Shown: positions 17,377 through 26,130, counted from the stretch's first letter. The stretch: DNA of 44,380 nt from Stutzerimonas chloritidismutans AW-1 (GCF_000495915.1 NZ_AOFQ01000001.1:1-44380); one strand, 5' to 3'. Notes: generated from the letters alone by a model not told the origin. Numbers and translations are program-made.

Positions 17377-18276
17377 TCATATCTTGAATGCCTGAAACTG
17401 GCGCTTTTTAGCGGCAGCATTGTGATACCGGCGCAACCAAAAATATTTTTGCAGAACACGACGGTAGCTTTTTCGCCGATCAGCATCCGCATAGTCCTTA
17501 CGGTAGGCCGCGTACATCTTTCGGATTGACTTAATCACCAAAGCTCTCTGGGCCTCCAAGAAGACCTCGATCTGTTCGCGCGCGCCTATAACTGCGTGCC
17601 TTCCAGCCTGAGTAGATATTGCCCTTGCTACTGACGGGGAACGCATATCGGCGGCTGCAAGCATGAGGTCGAGCGTATTGACATAGGTGACCCCGGCCTC
17701 TTTGACCAGGAACTCCGAGTCACCGTACATCAGCTTGAACAGTGCGCGGATCTGCTTTACTAACTTCGCATTGCGTACCACATCCTCCGCCAGAGCCAGC
17801 CGAGCATGGGTAGCCCTACCTTCCGCTTCCGCGGCCGAGCTGAGGCCTGCACCGACCGCAAAGTTTTCACTAATGTCGCAATACTCTGTCGAGATGCCAC
17901 CCCGGAAAGTGATCTCTTTCTCCACTAGACACTTGTGCATCAGAGCGCCCAGGCGCATGGCGATGATCATCAAAGCGTTGGCTGAATGCATTAACACCTT
18001 GTCAGCATTCTTCTCCCGAGCCACGTCCTTAGGTTTGAACGTGACGACGATAGAGTCGGAGATGAACGCGCTTTTCACCTCGTACCATTCGTAAAAGTTA
18101 AACACCGTGTCTTTCTTGTAGCCTTGCTCAACGCGCGCCTCAAGCTGCACCAACTCATCCCTATTAGAGGTCATGAACTTTATGAGGTCTTGAGCCTGGT
18201 CATCAGTGGTAACCGAGGAGTTCAGCTTCTTGAAGCCCAGCATGTCAATAAACACTGTCCACTGCACTGCTTTCAT
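17377..18276 (-). CDS. Class III nucleotidyl cyclase-like protein
   Basis: 299 aa from the ATG at 18276. WTVFIDMLGFKKL (D11), AFISDSIVVTF (D74) and FRGGISTEYC followed by VGAGLSSAAEAE fit the metal-Asp 1, metal-Asp 2 and RxGI...G motifs of class III adenylate/guanylate cyclases. The rest is helical and basic (YAAYRKDYADADRRKSYRR). Starting just before FIDxLGF is usual for this family. However, the frame is open with no stop for 94 more codons to a GTG at 18558, so a longer product is possible. Lower GC than its neighbours suggests separate transfer. Stand-alone cyclases of this fold occur in Pycsar defence, but no cyclic-nucleotide-binding effector was seen next to it. An inactive cyclase-fold protein is also possible. 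Confidence 0.62.
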   Translation of the reverse strand: MKAVQWTVFIDMLGFKKLNSSVTTDDQAQDLIKFMTSNRDELVQLEARVEQGYKKDTVFNFYEWYEVKSAFISDSIVVTFKPKDVAREKNADKVLMHSANALMIIAMRLGALMHKCLVEKEITFRGGISTEYCDISENFAVGAGLSSAAEAEGRATHARLALAEDVVRNAKLVKQIRALFKLMYGDSEFLVKEAGVTYVNTLDLMLAAADMRSPSVARAISTQAGRHAVIGAREQIEVFLEAQRALVIKSIRKMYAAYRKDYADADRRKSYRRVLQKYFWLRRYHNAAAKKRQFQAFKI

Positions 18277-18561
18277 CGATTCGAAATCACTTCTCAAAGT
18301 TAAGGTGAAAAACTCAAGTGTCGGCTTCTGGCCGATTTTGTTGAAAAAGTCGGCTTCTGAGAGAGCTGCTTTTCGGTAGATCAAAAATCGCTGGATTTTG
18401 GCGTTGCTACGTAAAAACCAAGACAGCTCCGTCTTCTGAGCGAACCAGATTTCAACGTCGACCACGCTTTTTCGCGGGCCAAAATTGCGGCGGGACTTTT
18501 TCAACAGAATCGGCCGGTTGCTGCCTGTTACTACCGTCTGCTTAACGGTAGTTGGCACTAA

Positions 18562-18711
18562 TCAGCGTATCGAAACGACCTTTCTGTCCCGACTTTCCTT
18601 GATAGCTGACATCGAAAGATTGCCGGTAGCTGCTTGCTGGATGTGCTCGCTCCACCAAGCCATCATCGGGCGTCTGCGCTCGATGTAATCCCTTGATGCG
18701 AACCTCCTCAT
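18562..18711 (-). pseudogene. C-terminal remnant of a second integrase
   Basis: A 49-codon minus-strand frame (ATG overlapping the int stop, TGA at 18562-18564) contains DYIERRRPMMAWWSEHI and GNLSMSA. This resembles the segment just after the active-site Tyr in P4-type integrases; compare YSRSDLLEKRRALMADWADF in the intact gene next to it. No catalytic core precedes it. It is best read as the leftover 3' end of another integrase, not a small protein, though translation from the overlapping ATG cannot be excluded. Confidence 0.55.
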
Positions 18712-19913
18712 TGCAGGCTTGTGCAGAAATCTGCCCAGTCTGCCATCAGAGCTCTGCGCTTCTCCAGAAGATCGGAGCGTGAATAGGCTGCCTCGGTCTG
18801 GTCGCGTTCGTCATGCGCAAGCGCAAGTTCGCAAACCTCTCGCGGGTAGTTGGTGCATTCGTTTGCCCAGTCCCGGAAGGTCGATCGAAAGCCGTGCCTC
18901 GTGATGTCTGCATGCCCTAGCTTGTGCAGTAGGTTGCGAACTGCGTTGCCATGCATGACGCCGTTCTTCCCTTGCCCAGGGAAAAGATAGATTGAATGAG
19001 TCTTATTCATAGTCTTTAGCATCTCGACTACCTGGGGCGACAGTGGGATGACGAAAGGTTTTCGCATTTTCATGCGCTCAGCCGGAAGTGCCCAGGTGCC
19101 AGCTTCGAGGTCAAACTCGGACCATTGAGCATGTTGGATCATGTGGTAACGAGCACCGGTCAGAATCAGCAGCCTGGTTGCGATGGCGTCACGTGTATCG
19201 ATATTGGCTAGAGCGGCTATCAGCTTCGGAGTGTCTTTCCATTGCAGTGCTGGGAAGTGCTGGCGCTGCCTGGCCTTCTTCTTCTCTGCCTTGCTCAGCA
19301 AGTTGTCCAGGTGTCCGCGCCAGCGGGCAGGGTTGTCCCCCTCGCGTAAGCGCCGAGCCTTGGCTGCATCCAGTATTTGCTCGATCTGGCCCCGGACTTC
19401 ATCAGCGGTACGGGTCTTGGTTGCCCAGATGGGTTGCAATGCAGCAAGCACATGCTCGGTACTGATGATGTCAGCAGACAGGTTGCCCATGGTTGGAAAA
19501 GCGTAGAGCTCCAGTTTGCGTAGCCAGCCTTTCCGCCATTTCTCAGACCAGCTGCCGCCGTGTGCCTGCTGGTATTCGCGAGCGAGATCCTCGAACGTCA
19601 TGCGACGTGCTGCGGCTTGGCGTTCGGCCTCGCGCTTGGCTTCTTTTGCCGCGTCGCGGGCTGCGAGTGGGTCGCTTCCGGAGGCTAGGAGCTTGCGTTG
19701 GTCGGCGGCCAACTGTCGGGCTTGGCCGAGTGTGACGGCAGGGAAGGGGCCTAGCCCCATTTCGCGGCTTCGGCCGTCCAGCTTGTAGCGAAAGATCCAG
19801 CTTGTGCCGCCGCTCTTGGATACCTGGAAGTACAGCCCGTCGCCATCGTTGGTTTTTCCTGGCGTGGCAGCTTTGGCGATCGACTCCACTGTCTTGCTGG
19901 TTAGCTTACCCAT
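18708..19913 (-). CDS. int: P4-type site-specific integrase (tyrosine recombinase)
   Basis: 401 aa, full length for the family. The N-terminal arm-binding domain (DUF4102 type: GKTNDGDGLYFQVSKSGGTSWIFRYKLDGRSREMGLGPFP) is followed by the core-binding and catalytic domains. Catalytic residues can be placed at R255 (LTGAR), H340 and R343 (RHGFRSTFRDW), H367 (LAHDE) and Y377 (AAYSRS). Residues after R255 are YHMI rather than the usual xGE, a mild oddity. The ATG at 19913 has a strong GAGGAGG site. It lies at the island edge beside ppa, pointing into the island, and should integrate and, with a directionality factor, excise it. Confidence 0.95.
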   Translation of the reverse strand: MGKLTSKTVESIAKAATPGKTNDGDGLYFQVSKSGGTSWIFRYKLDGRSREMGLGPFPAVTLGQARQLAADQRKLLASGSDPLAARDAAKEAKREAERQAAARRMTFEDLAREYQQAHGGSWSEKWRKGWLRKLELYAFPTMGNLSADIISTEHVLAALQPIWATKTRTADEVRGQIEQILDAAKARRLREGDNPARWRGHLDNLLSKAEKKKARQRQHFPALQWKDTPKLIAALANIDTRDAIATRLLILTGARYHMIQHAQWSEFDLEAGTWALPAERMKMRKPFVIPLSPQVVEMLKTMNKTHSIYLFPGQGKNGVMHGNAVRNLLHKLGHADITRHGFRSTFRDWANECTNYPREVCELALAHDERDQTEAAYSRSDLLEKRRALMADWADFCTSLQ

Positions 19914-19926
19914 TGCTCCTCCTCAA

Positions 19927-19960
19927 ACCCACACCCCTCAACCCACACTCTGACCCACAC
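19927..19960. repeat. Three ACCCACAC direct repeats upstream of int
   Basis: ACCCACAC occurs at 19927-19934, 19941-19948 and 19953-19960, starts 14 and 12 bp apart, just upstream of the integrase start. They may be arm-type integrase sites, directionality-factor sites or part of int autoregulation. A crossover core was not identified. Confidence 0.6.
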
Positions 19961-20069
19961 CTTGGTCGCGGATTTTATAGGTGGCTACTGGATGTCTTGG
20001 GATGGATGCTAAGCTGTAAGCCGCTTATTTACTAGGGCTGTAGGATCTTGTTGGATTTCTTCGGGCAAT

Positions 20070-20097
20070 AAAAAAGCCGGCTTGTGGCCGGCTTTTC
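20070..20097 (-). terminator. Rho-independent terminator of ppa
   Basis: The GCCGGC stem (20076-20081 with 20087-20092) has a 5-nt loop, extended by A/T pairing. Read on the minus strand it ends in a run of six T. It lies 15 nt after the ppa stop and marks core DNA, so the island junction is to its left. Confidence 0.88.
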
Positions 20098-20111
20098 TTC
20101 AGTGCTTCGAC

Positions 20112-20639
20112 TTACTTCTGGTAAGCCTCGGCAGCTTTGATGATGGCGGCGCGGGCGGCGTCGGCGCCTTCCCAGCCTTCGACCTTGACCCACTTGCCCT
20201 TCTCGAGATCCTTGTAGTTCTCGAAGAAGTGCTTGATCTGCTCGATCAGCAGCGGCGGCAGATCGGTGTATTCCTTCACGTCCACGTACAGCTGGGTCAG
20301 CTTGTCGTGCGGAACGGCGATCAGCTTGGCGTCGCCGCCGGCTTCGTCGGTCATGTTCAGTACGCCGACCGGACGGCAGCGGATGACCGAACCCGGGGCA
20401 ACCGGATAGGGGGTCACGACCAGCACGTCGAGGGGGTCGCCGTCATCGGCCAGGGTGTGCGGAATGAAACCGTAGTTGGCCGGGTAGAACATCGGGGTGG
20501 CCATGAAGCGGTCGACGAACAGGCAGTCGGTGTCGTGATCGATTTCGTACTTGATCGGCGCGTGGTTGGCCGGGATCTCGATGGCGACGTAGATGTCGTT
20601 CGGCAGGTCTTTGCCAGCCGGGACTTTGCTGTAGCTCAT
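20112..20639 (-). CDS. ppa: Inorganic pyrophosphatase
   Basis: 175 aa, the usual size of bacterial family I pyrophosphatase. It hydrolyses PPi to two phosphates in the cytoplasm, pulling biosynthetic reactions forward. The signature [10 protein letters not shown] with its metal-binding Asp residues is present, as are [14 protein letters not shown] and [13 protein letters not shown]. The upstream side opens into a gap before mtfA; a clear terminator follows. This is the first core gene beside the island. Confidence 0.97.
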   Translation of the reverse strand: MSYSKVPAGKDLPNDIYVAIEIPANHAPIKYEIDHDTDCLFVDRFMATPMFYPANYGFIPHTLADDGDPLDVLVVTPYPVAPGSVIRCRPVGVLNMTDEAGGDAKLIAVPHDKLTQLYVDVKEYTDLPPLLIEQIKHFFENYKDLEKGKWVKVEGWEGADAARAAIIKAAEAYQK

Positions 20640-20745
20640 GAACGATGGGCTCCTGATCGGCCAGCGCGGCCTGGGGGCGGAAAAAGTGGGCGCGATTATA
20701 GGCGCAATGTCGCGTGCAATGCACGCCGGCTTCGACGCGCCCGGC

Positions 20746-21558
20746 CTACGCAGGTTCCCGGTAATCGGGATGTTCGGCCTGCAGGCGTTGCAAGCGCGCC
20801 AGCGGGTCCTGCCGATAGAAGTCCGCCAGCTGCGCGTAGACCTCGGGAGAGGCCCGATGCAGCACGTCGGGCGCGCTGAAGAAATACTCGCTGGTCACGG
20901 CAAAGAACTCTGCCGGGTTCTCGGCGGCGTAGGGGTCGATCAGTGTCTCGGCATCCGGGTCGGCGTCGAGCATGCGGTCGAGCTGGTCGTAGGCGCGCTG
21001 CATGGCGCTGGCCCAGGCGTCGATGCGCATCTGCCGGTGCAGCGGCGGCAGGCCGTTGGCGTCGCCGTTGAGCATGTCCAGCTTGTGCGCCAGCTCGTGG
21101 ATCACCAGGTTGTAGGCCTCCCAGCCGCCACTCTGCTGTACGCCAGGCCAGGCCAGGATCACCGGGCCCTGCAACCAGGCTTCGCCGCTGTGCTCGGCGT
21201 CCCATTCATGCTCGACGCCGGCGGCGTCGCGATGCTTCTGCGGGCTGAGGAAGTCGTCGGGGTAGATCACGATCTCGTGAAAGCCGCGATACCAGCCAAG
21301 ATCGGCCAGGTGCAGCAGCGGCAACTGCGCCTGTAGCGCCAGGCGCAGGCGGTCCTGGGGTTGCAGCTCGACTCCTGCCAGAGGCGTCAGGCGCTTTTCA
21401 TGCAGGAACAGCACAGCGCGCTCACGCATGCGGTTCAACTCGTCCTCGCTCAGGCCATCGAGTATCGGCAGGCTGTCGAGCACCTGCTGCCATAGCTCTG
21501 GAGCAACCGGATTGCGGGCAAGGATGCGTTTGCGCTGCCAGGCGCGGATGGACCACAT
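20746..21558 (-). CDS. mtfA: MtfA-like zinc peptidase
   Basis: 270 aa. The zinc motif is HELAH (in [20 protein letters not shown]), with a downstream Glu in the [15 protein letters not shown] segment, as in MtfA (peptidase family M90). In E. coli MtfA binds Mlc and so affects ptsG; its role in pseudomonads is unclear. It is a cytoplasmic protein with no signal sequence. It lies ~105 nt upstream of ppa in the same direction. Confidence 0.9.
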   Translation of the reverse strand: MWSIRAWQRKRILARNPVAPELWQQVLDSLPILDGLSEDELNRMRERAVLFLHEKRLTPLAGVELQPQDRLRLALQAQLPLLHLADLGWYRGFHEIVIYPDDFLSPQKHRDAAGVEHEWDAEHSGEAWLQGPVILAWPGVQQSGGWEAYNLVIHELAHKLDMLNGDANGLPPLHRQMRIDAWASAMQRAYDQLDRMLDADPDAETLIDPYAAENPAEFFAVTSEYFFSAPDVLHRASPEVYAQLADFYRQDPLARLQRLQAEHPDYREPA

Positions 21559-21768
21559 GGGCGGAGGCTCCAGCTAGGTGGGCGCTCACATTAAGCGTGG
21601 CCGTCCCGTGCGGCAAGCTGGGTACCATCTGGCCGGAGCGCAGTGGCAACGCAGCTGCGAGCCGGAATCTTGCGCAATGGTCGAGTGCTGCTAAGTTGAG
21701 CTGCTGATCAGGTCCGCCACGGTGGGGGGGCTGCCGTGTTGCCACTACGCACGAACGAGGAACAGGTC

Positions 21769-22197
21769 ATGACAGAACAAACCGGATGCAAGGGGCTTTC
21801 ACTGATCAATCCGCCCGGCCTCTATGACCCAACATCCAACGGCTATTCCCACGTTGCGGTGCTGCCGGCGGGGGCGCGGATGGCGTTCATCGCCGGGCAG
21901 GGTGGTGAGGCGGTTGATGGCCAGCTGTCAGTCGATTTTCGCCAACAGGTGCGCCAGGCGCTGCGCAACCTGTGCATCGCCATCGAGGGCGCAGGCGGGA
22001 CGCCGGCGCAGATCGCCAAGCTCGGCGTGCTGATCGTCGACCACAGTGAAACTCGCCTGCACATTTTTGGCGACGAGCTGGAACGTGCGCTGGGGCCGGG
22101 ACCGAAGCCTGCTTGTACGCTGACTCCGGTGCCGCGCCTGGCGTTGGACGGCATGCTCTTCGAAGTCGAGGCGGTGGTGTTGTTGGCAGAGGGTTAG
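21769..22197 (+). CDS. RidA/YjgF-family protein
   Basis: 142 aa from the ATG at 21769 (GAGGAACAGG upstream). The pattern GYSHVAVLPAGARMAFIAGQGG...VDFRQQVRQALRNLCIAIEGAGGTPAQIAKLGVLIVD fits the YjgF/YER057c/UK114 fold. RidA proper deaminates reactive enamine/imine intermediates. Many family members, including ones with this divergent N-terminus, have no proven substrate, so no gene symbol is given. It stands alone, facing the same way as the phosphatase gene 86 nt downstream. Confidence 0.85.
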   Translation: MTEQTGCKGLSLINPPGLYDPTSNGYSHVAVLPAGARMAFIAGQGGEAVDGQLSVDFRQQVRQALRNLCIAIEGAGGTPAQIAKLGVLIVDHSETRLHIFGDELERALGPGPKPACTLTPVPRLALDGMLFEVEAVVLLAEG

Positions 22198-22283
22198 CTG
22201 AGTACCGCCGGTCGGCGCGTCATGGGACTGTCAAGCGTGGTGGGTACATCAGGAGCACTACCCACTCGCAAGGAGACCCCGTC

Positions 22284-23837
22284 ATGACCGCACCGGATCA
22301 GAAACGCCGCCAACTGCTGCAGGGCATCGGCGCCGGCCTCGCCCTGCCGGCATTGGGCGTTGCGCCCGCTATCATCGCCGCGCCGCGCGAGCGTCCGCAG
22401 ATGCTCGACGGCGTGCAGTCCGGTGACGTGGCGGGCGACCGCGCGCTGATCTGGAGCCGCTGCGACCGGCCCGGCCGACTGATCGTCGAGTGGGATACGC
22501 GCAGCCGTTTCGGCAATCCACGGCGCATGGCCTCGTTGATCACCGACGCTAGCCAGGACTTCACTGCCCGTGTCGATCTGCGCGGGCTTCCGGCGGATCA
22601 GTCGATCTTCTACCGCGCGCGTTTCGAGGATGCCCGCAGCGGCATGCTCAGCGAGCCCTGGTTCGGCCATCTGCGCAGCGCACCAACTCGCGCGCGCAAT
22701 ATCCGTTTCGTCTGGGGTGGCGATACCTGCGGCCAGGGCTACGGCATCAACCCGGACTTCGGCGGCATGCGTATCTACGAAAGCATGCGCATGCGCCGAC
22801 CGGACTTCTTTCTGCACAGCGGCGACGTGATCTATGCCGACGGGCCGATCCCCGCCGAAGTGACCGCCGAGGACGGCAGTGTCTGGCGCAACCTGGTCAC
22901 TGAAGAGAAGAGCAAGGTCGCCGAGACGCTGCGCGAGTTTCGCGGCAACTACCGCTACAACCTGCTGGACGAGAACCTGCGCGCCTTCAATGCCGAGGTG
23001 CCGCAGATCTGGCAGTGGGATGACCACGAGGTGACCAACAACTGGTCGCCGAGCAAAGAGCTGGATGACCGCTACCAGCAGGTGCGCGACATCGATACGC
23101 TGGTGCAGCGCGCACGCCAGGCGTATCTGGAATACGCACCGATGCGCCTGGCCCGCGGCGACAAGCTCGGGCGCATCTATCGCAAAGTCAGCTACGGGCC
23201 GCTGCTGGATGTGTTCGTGCTGGACATGCGCAGCTACCGCGGGCCGAACACCCACAACCTGCAAGCGGAGCAAGGCACCGACACGGCGTTTCTCGGCCGC
23301 GAGCAGCTGCGCTGGCTCAAGCGAGAGCTGCGAGCCTCGCGCGCAACCTGGAAGGTCATCGCCGCCGACATGCCCATCGGCCTACACGTACCGGACGGTC
23401 CGCGCTGGGAGGCGATCGCCAATGGCAACGACGGCGAGGCGTTGGGCCGGGAGCTGGAAATCGCCGACCTGCTGACCTTTATCCAGCGTGCACGAGTGCG
23501 CAACACCGTCTGGCTGACCGCGGATGTGCACTACTGCGCGGCGCACCACTATCACCCCAATCGCGCCGCCTATCAGCGTTTCGAACCGTTCTGGGAGTTT
23601 GTCGCCGGGCCACTGAACGCCGGCAGCTTCGGACCGAATCCGCTGGATGGCACCTTCGGCCCGGAGGTGGTGTTCCAGAAGGCTCCGGCGACTGCGAACA
23701 GCTCGCCGCGGGCGGGCTTCCAGTTCTTCGGTGAGGTGGAGATCGACGCCCAGAGCGGTGAGCTGGGCGTGAGTCTGCGCGACATCGACGGGACGGTGGT
23801 CTACAGCCAGACGCTTGAGCCCTGGCAGCCCGCCTGA
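22284..23837 (+). CDS. phoD: PhoD-like alkaline phosphatase, Tat-exported
   Basis: 517 aa from the ATG at 22284 (AGGAGA 7 nt upstream). The N-terminus KRRQLLQGIGAGLALPALG followed by a hydrophobic stretch is a twin-arginine signal, so it should be exported folded. The PhoD N-terminal beta domain follows. The metal-centre motifs are WGGDTCGQG, HSGDVIYADGP, WQWDDHEVTNNW and TADVHYCAAHHY. PhoD enzymes are Ca/Fe phosphomonoesterases or diesterases. The stop codon lies in a 14-bp palindrome shared with the convergent eutC stop. No Pho box was recognised. Confidence 0.88.
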   Translation: MTAPDQKRRQLLQGIGAGLALPALGVAPAIIAAPRERPQMLDGVQSGDVAGDRALIWSRCDRPGRLIVEWDTRSRFGNPRRMASLITDASQDFTARVDLRGLPADQSIFYRARFEDARSGMLSEPWFGHLRSAPTRARNIRFVWGGDTCGQGYGINPDFGGMRIYESMRMRRPDFFLHSGDVIYADGPIPAEVTAEDGSVWRNLVTEEKSKVAETLREFRGNYRYNLLDENLRAFNAEVPQIWQWDDHEVTNNWSPSKELDDRYQQVRDIDTLVQRARQAYLEYAPMRLARGDKLGRIYRKVSYGPLLDVFVLDMRSYRGPNTHNLQAEQGTDTAFLGREQLRWLKRELRASRATWKVIAADMPIGLHVPDGPRWEAIANGNDGEALGRELEIADLLTFIQRARVRNTVWLTADVHYCAAHHYHPNRAAYQRFEPFWEFVAGPLNAGSFGPNPLDGTFGPEVVFQKAPATANSSPRAGFQFFGEVEIDAQSGELGVSLRDIDGTVVYSQTLEPWQPA

Positions 23838-23847
23838 GCCGGCTCAG
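23834..23847. repeat. Palindrome holding two convergent stop codons
   Basis: CTGAGCCGGCTCAG is a perfect 14-bp palindrome. It contains the TGA of the PhoD-like gene (23835-23837) and, on the other strand, the TGA of eutC (23844-23846). It is too short and lacks T runs to be a clear terminator. Confidence 0.75.
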
Positions 23848-24638
23848 CCGAGCAGGAAGTTGCCGGCGCGGGGTTCACCTTCCAGCGCCGGGACTTCTGC
23901 CTCGTCCTTGAGCTGTACGCCAGAGAGCTGCCGGCGGCTGGCTTCGCGCATCAGATAGAGCAGGCGGTGCGCGGCCAGGTTGTAGCTCAGGCCCTCGGGG
24001 CGAATGTTGGAAATGCAGTTGCGCTGCGCATCGTGCCGGCCGACCTGCGGCGCCCAGGTGAAGTACAGGCCCAGGCTGTCCGGCGAACTGAGGCCTGGGC
24101 GTTCGCCGAGCAGAATGACCACCATCCGCGCCTTCAGCCGCTGGCCGATTTCGTCGGCAATCGCGACGCGGCCCTGTTCGACCAGGGTGATCGGTCCGAG
24201 CGCCCAGCCTTCGGCCTGACACTGCTCGGCGATCTTCAAGGCCATCGGTGCGGCGTGGCGCTGCACCGCCAGTGCGGAGAGGCCGTCGGCGATCACCAGC
24301 GCCAGATCGCAACCGTCGCCCGCATGCTCATCGAGCGTGGCGGCGCTGGCTTCGTCGAGGCGCCGACCGAGGTCCGGGCGCTGCAGGTAGATCTGCCGGT
24401 CGGTGGCGGCGCTGCGCAGATGCAGATGGCTGAGGTCATGCTTTTCCAGTTCGGCGGCCAGTGCTGCGCAGTCCAGCGGCAGATGCACGGCATCGCGCGC
24501 CTGGGCATGGGCGAACTGGAAATCCAGCTGCGCGTCGGTGGGCAGGCTGACACCAGCCCGGCCAAGGGCGATGCGTGCCGGGGTCAGCTGGCGCAGGTGC
24601 TGCCAGGGATTCTCTATCGTGGGAGATCGATCAGGCAT
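23844..24638 (-). CDS. eutC: Ethanolamine ammonia-lyase small subunit
   Basis: 264 aa. With EutB it forms the adenosylcobalamin-dependent enzyme that converts ethanolamine to acetaldehyde and ammonia. Family signatures are [39 protein letters not shown] and [16 protein letters not shown] (B12/substrate interface). The ATG is preceded by GAGGTAGCC. The GAGG site lies inside a 10-bp inverted repeat shared with the spacer after eutB. The 85-nt gap from eutB is long for this pair. No microcompartment genes are nearby, as is normal in Pseudomonas. Confidence 0.96.
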   Translation of the reverse strand: MPDRSPTIENPWQHLRQLTPARIALGRAGVSLPTDAQLDFQFAHAQARDAVHLPLDCAALAAELEKHDLSHLHLRSAATDRQIYLQRPDLGRRLDEASAATLDEHAGDGCDLALVIADGLSALAVQRHAAPMALKIAEQCQAEGWALGPITLVEQGRVAIADEIGQRLKARMVVILLGERPGLSSPDSLGLYFTWAPQVGRHDAQRNCISNIRPEGLSYNLAAHRLLYLMREASRRQLSGVQLKDEAEVPALEGEPRAGNFLLG

Positions 24639-24639
24639 G

Positions 24640-24713
24640 GCTACCTCGGAGCGTGACGGTCAGACGCGTGAAGAAGCGCGCAGCGTTTTCCACCTGGGCA
24701 TGGCCGAGGTAGC
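24640..24713 (-). promoter_or_regulatory. Inverted repeat that can sequester the eutC ribosome site
   Basis: On the minus strand GCTACCTCGG (24713-24704) can pair with CCGAGGTAGC (24649-24640), a perfect 10-bp stem across a 54-nt loop. The second arm holds the eutC Shine-Dalgarno (GAGG) 5 nt before its ATG. This could make eutC translation depend on ribosomes finishing eutB. Folding was judged by eye. Confidence 0.5.
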
Positions 24714-24723
24714 AAGAGCAGCT

Positions 24724-26115
24724 TCATGCCATTTTCTCCAGCGCCCGGCGGAACGGCTCGGGCAGCTCGCGGCCGAGCTGCAGGCGGTTGCCGTCCTGCC
24801 GGAGGATCTGCATCTTCGCCAGCCACTCCTCGAACTCTGGCGCGGGCCTGAGGCCCAGCACCTGGCGCACGTAGAGCGCGTCGTGGAAGGAGGTGGTCTG
24901 GTAGTTGAGCATCACATCGTCCGAGCCGGGGATGCCCATGATGAAGTTGATGCCCGCTGTGCCGAGCAGGGTCAGCAGCATGTCCATGTCGTCCTGGTCG
25001 GCTTCGGCGTGGTTGGTGTAGCAGATGTCGCAGCCCATGGGCACGCCGAGCAGCTTGCCGCAGAAGTGGTCTTCCAGCCCGGCGCGGATGATCTGCTTGC
25101 CGTTGTAGAGGTATTCCGGGCCGATAAAGCCGACCACGGTGTTCACCAGCAGCGGCTTGTAGCGGCGTGCGACGGCGTAGGCGCGGGCTTCGCAGGTCTG
25201 CTGATCGACGCCGTGGTGGGCGTTGGCCGAAAGGGCGCTGCCTTGGCCGGTCTCGAAATACATGAGATTGTCGCCGAGGGTGCCGCGCTTCTGCGAAAGA
25301 CCGGCCTCGTAACCTTCCTGCAGGGTCGCCAGGTTGATGCCAAAGCTGGCATTGGCCGCCTCGGTGCCGGCGATGGACTGGAACACCAGATCCAGCGGCG
25401 CGCCGCGGTTGATAGCCTCGATGGAGGTGGTGACGTGGGTGAGGATGCAGGCCTGGGTCGGGATCTCGTAGCGGCTGATCACCGCATCGAGCATCTTCAG
25501 CAGCTCGCAGATGCTGGCGGTGCTGTCGGTGGCCGGGTTGATGCCGATCACCGCGTCGCCGTTGCCGTAGAGCAGGCCGTCGAGGATGCTCGCAGCGATG
25601 CCGGCGCCGTCGTCGGTGGGATGGTTCGGCTGCAGCCGGGTGGACATGCGTCCGGCCAGACCGATGCTGTTGCGAAAGCGGGTGACAACGCGGACCTTCT
25701 GCGCGACCAGGATCAGGTCCTGCACGCGCATGATCTTCGATACCGCCGCGACCATCTCTGGCGTCAGGCCCGGTGCCAGAGCCTTTAGTGACGACTCGTC
25801 CGCCTCCTCGCCGAGCAGCCAGTTGCGGAAATCGCCCACAGTCAGGTGGCTGACCGGGGCGAAGGCAGCGGCGTCATGGCTGTCGATGATCAGCCGAGTC
25901 ACTTCATCGCTTTCGTAGGGAATCAGTGCTTCCTCGAGAAAACGCTTGAGCGGCACCTGGGCCAGGCACATCTGCGCCGCCACGCGTTCGGCGTCGCTGT
26001 CGGCCGCGACCCCGGCGAGCAGGTCGCCGGAGCGCGCCGGGCTGGCCTTGGTCATCACCTCGCGCAGGTCGTCGAAGCGCCAGGTGGTGCCGCCCACGCT
26101 GTGCGAGTAAGCCAT
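24724..26115 (-). CDS. eutB: Ethanolamine ammonia-lyase large subunit
   Basis: 463 aa, full length. The TIM-barrel catalytic subunit shows family segments VVTRFRNSIGLAGRMSTRLQPNHPTDD, GNGDAVIGINPATDS, LVFQSIAGTEAANASFGIN, YFETGQGSALSANAHHGVDQQT and GVPMGCDICYTNHAEADQ. It acts in the cytoplasm with EutC and adenosylcobalamin. It is the second gene of the eat-eutB-eutC unit, 15 nt after eat, so it should share the sigma-54 promoter upstream of eat. Confidence 0.97.
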   Translation of the reverse strand: MAYSHSVGGTTWRFDDLREVMTKASPARSGDLLAGVAADSDAERVAAQMCLAQVPLKRFLEEALIPYESDEVTRLIIDSHDAAAFAPVSHLTVGDFRNWLLGEEADESSLKALAPGLTPEMVAAVSKIMRVQDLILVAQKVRVVTRFRNSIGLAGRMSTRLQPNHPTDDGAGIAASILDGLLYGNGDAVIGINPATDSTASICELLKMLDAVISRYEIPTQACILTHVTTSIEAINRGAPLDLVFQSIAGTEAANASFGINLATLQEGYEAGLSQKRGTLGDNLMYFETGQGSALSANAHHGVDQQTCEARAYAVARRYKPLLVNTVVGFIGPEYLYNGKQIIRAGLEDHFCGKLLGVPMGCDICYTNHAEADQDDMDMLLTLLGTAGINFIMGIPGSDDVMLNYQTTSFHDALYVRQVLGLRPAPEFEEWLAKMQILRQDGNRLQLGRELPEPFRRALEKMA

Positions 26116-26130
26116 GTCAGCCTCCTTCTC

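Larger units (their letters stand above)
1..20000. mobile_element. Genomic island (right part), integrase-bounded, mosaic
   Basis: The stretch from the window edge to between 19960 and the ppa terminator (~20070) is accessory DNA. It has a P4-type integrase at its right edge, a second recombinase at its left, DUF932/YqaJ/RadC cargo typical of integrative elements, and lower, uneven GC. The right boundary is approximate because no direct-repeat attachment site could be identified; the left boundary is outside the window. No conjugation genes are visible in this part. Confidence 0.75.

Noticed and set aside
22194..23273. 359-codon minus-strand frame opposite the PhoD-like gene
   Set aside because: Antisense shadow; the phosphatase has a Tat signal and metal motifs.
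24403..25788. 461-codon plus-strand frame opposite eutC/eutB
   Set aside because: Antisense shadow of two well-supported enzymes.
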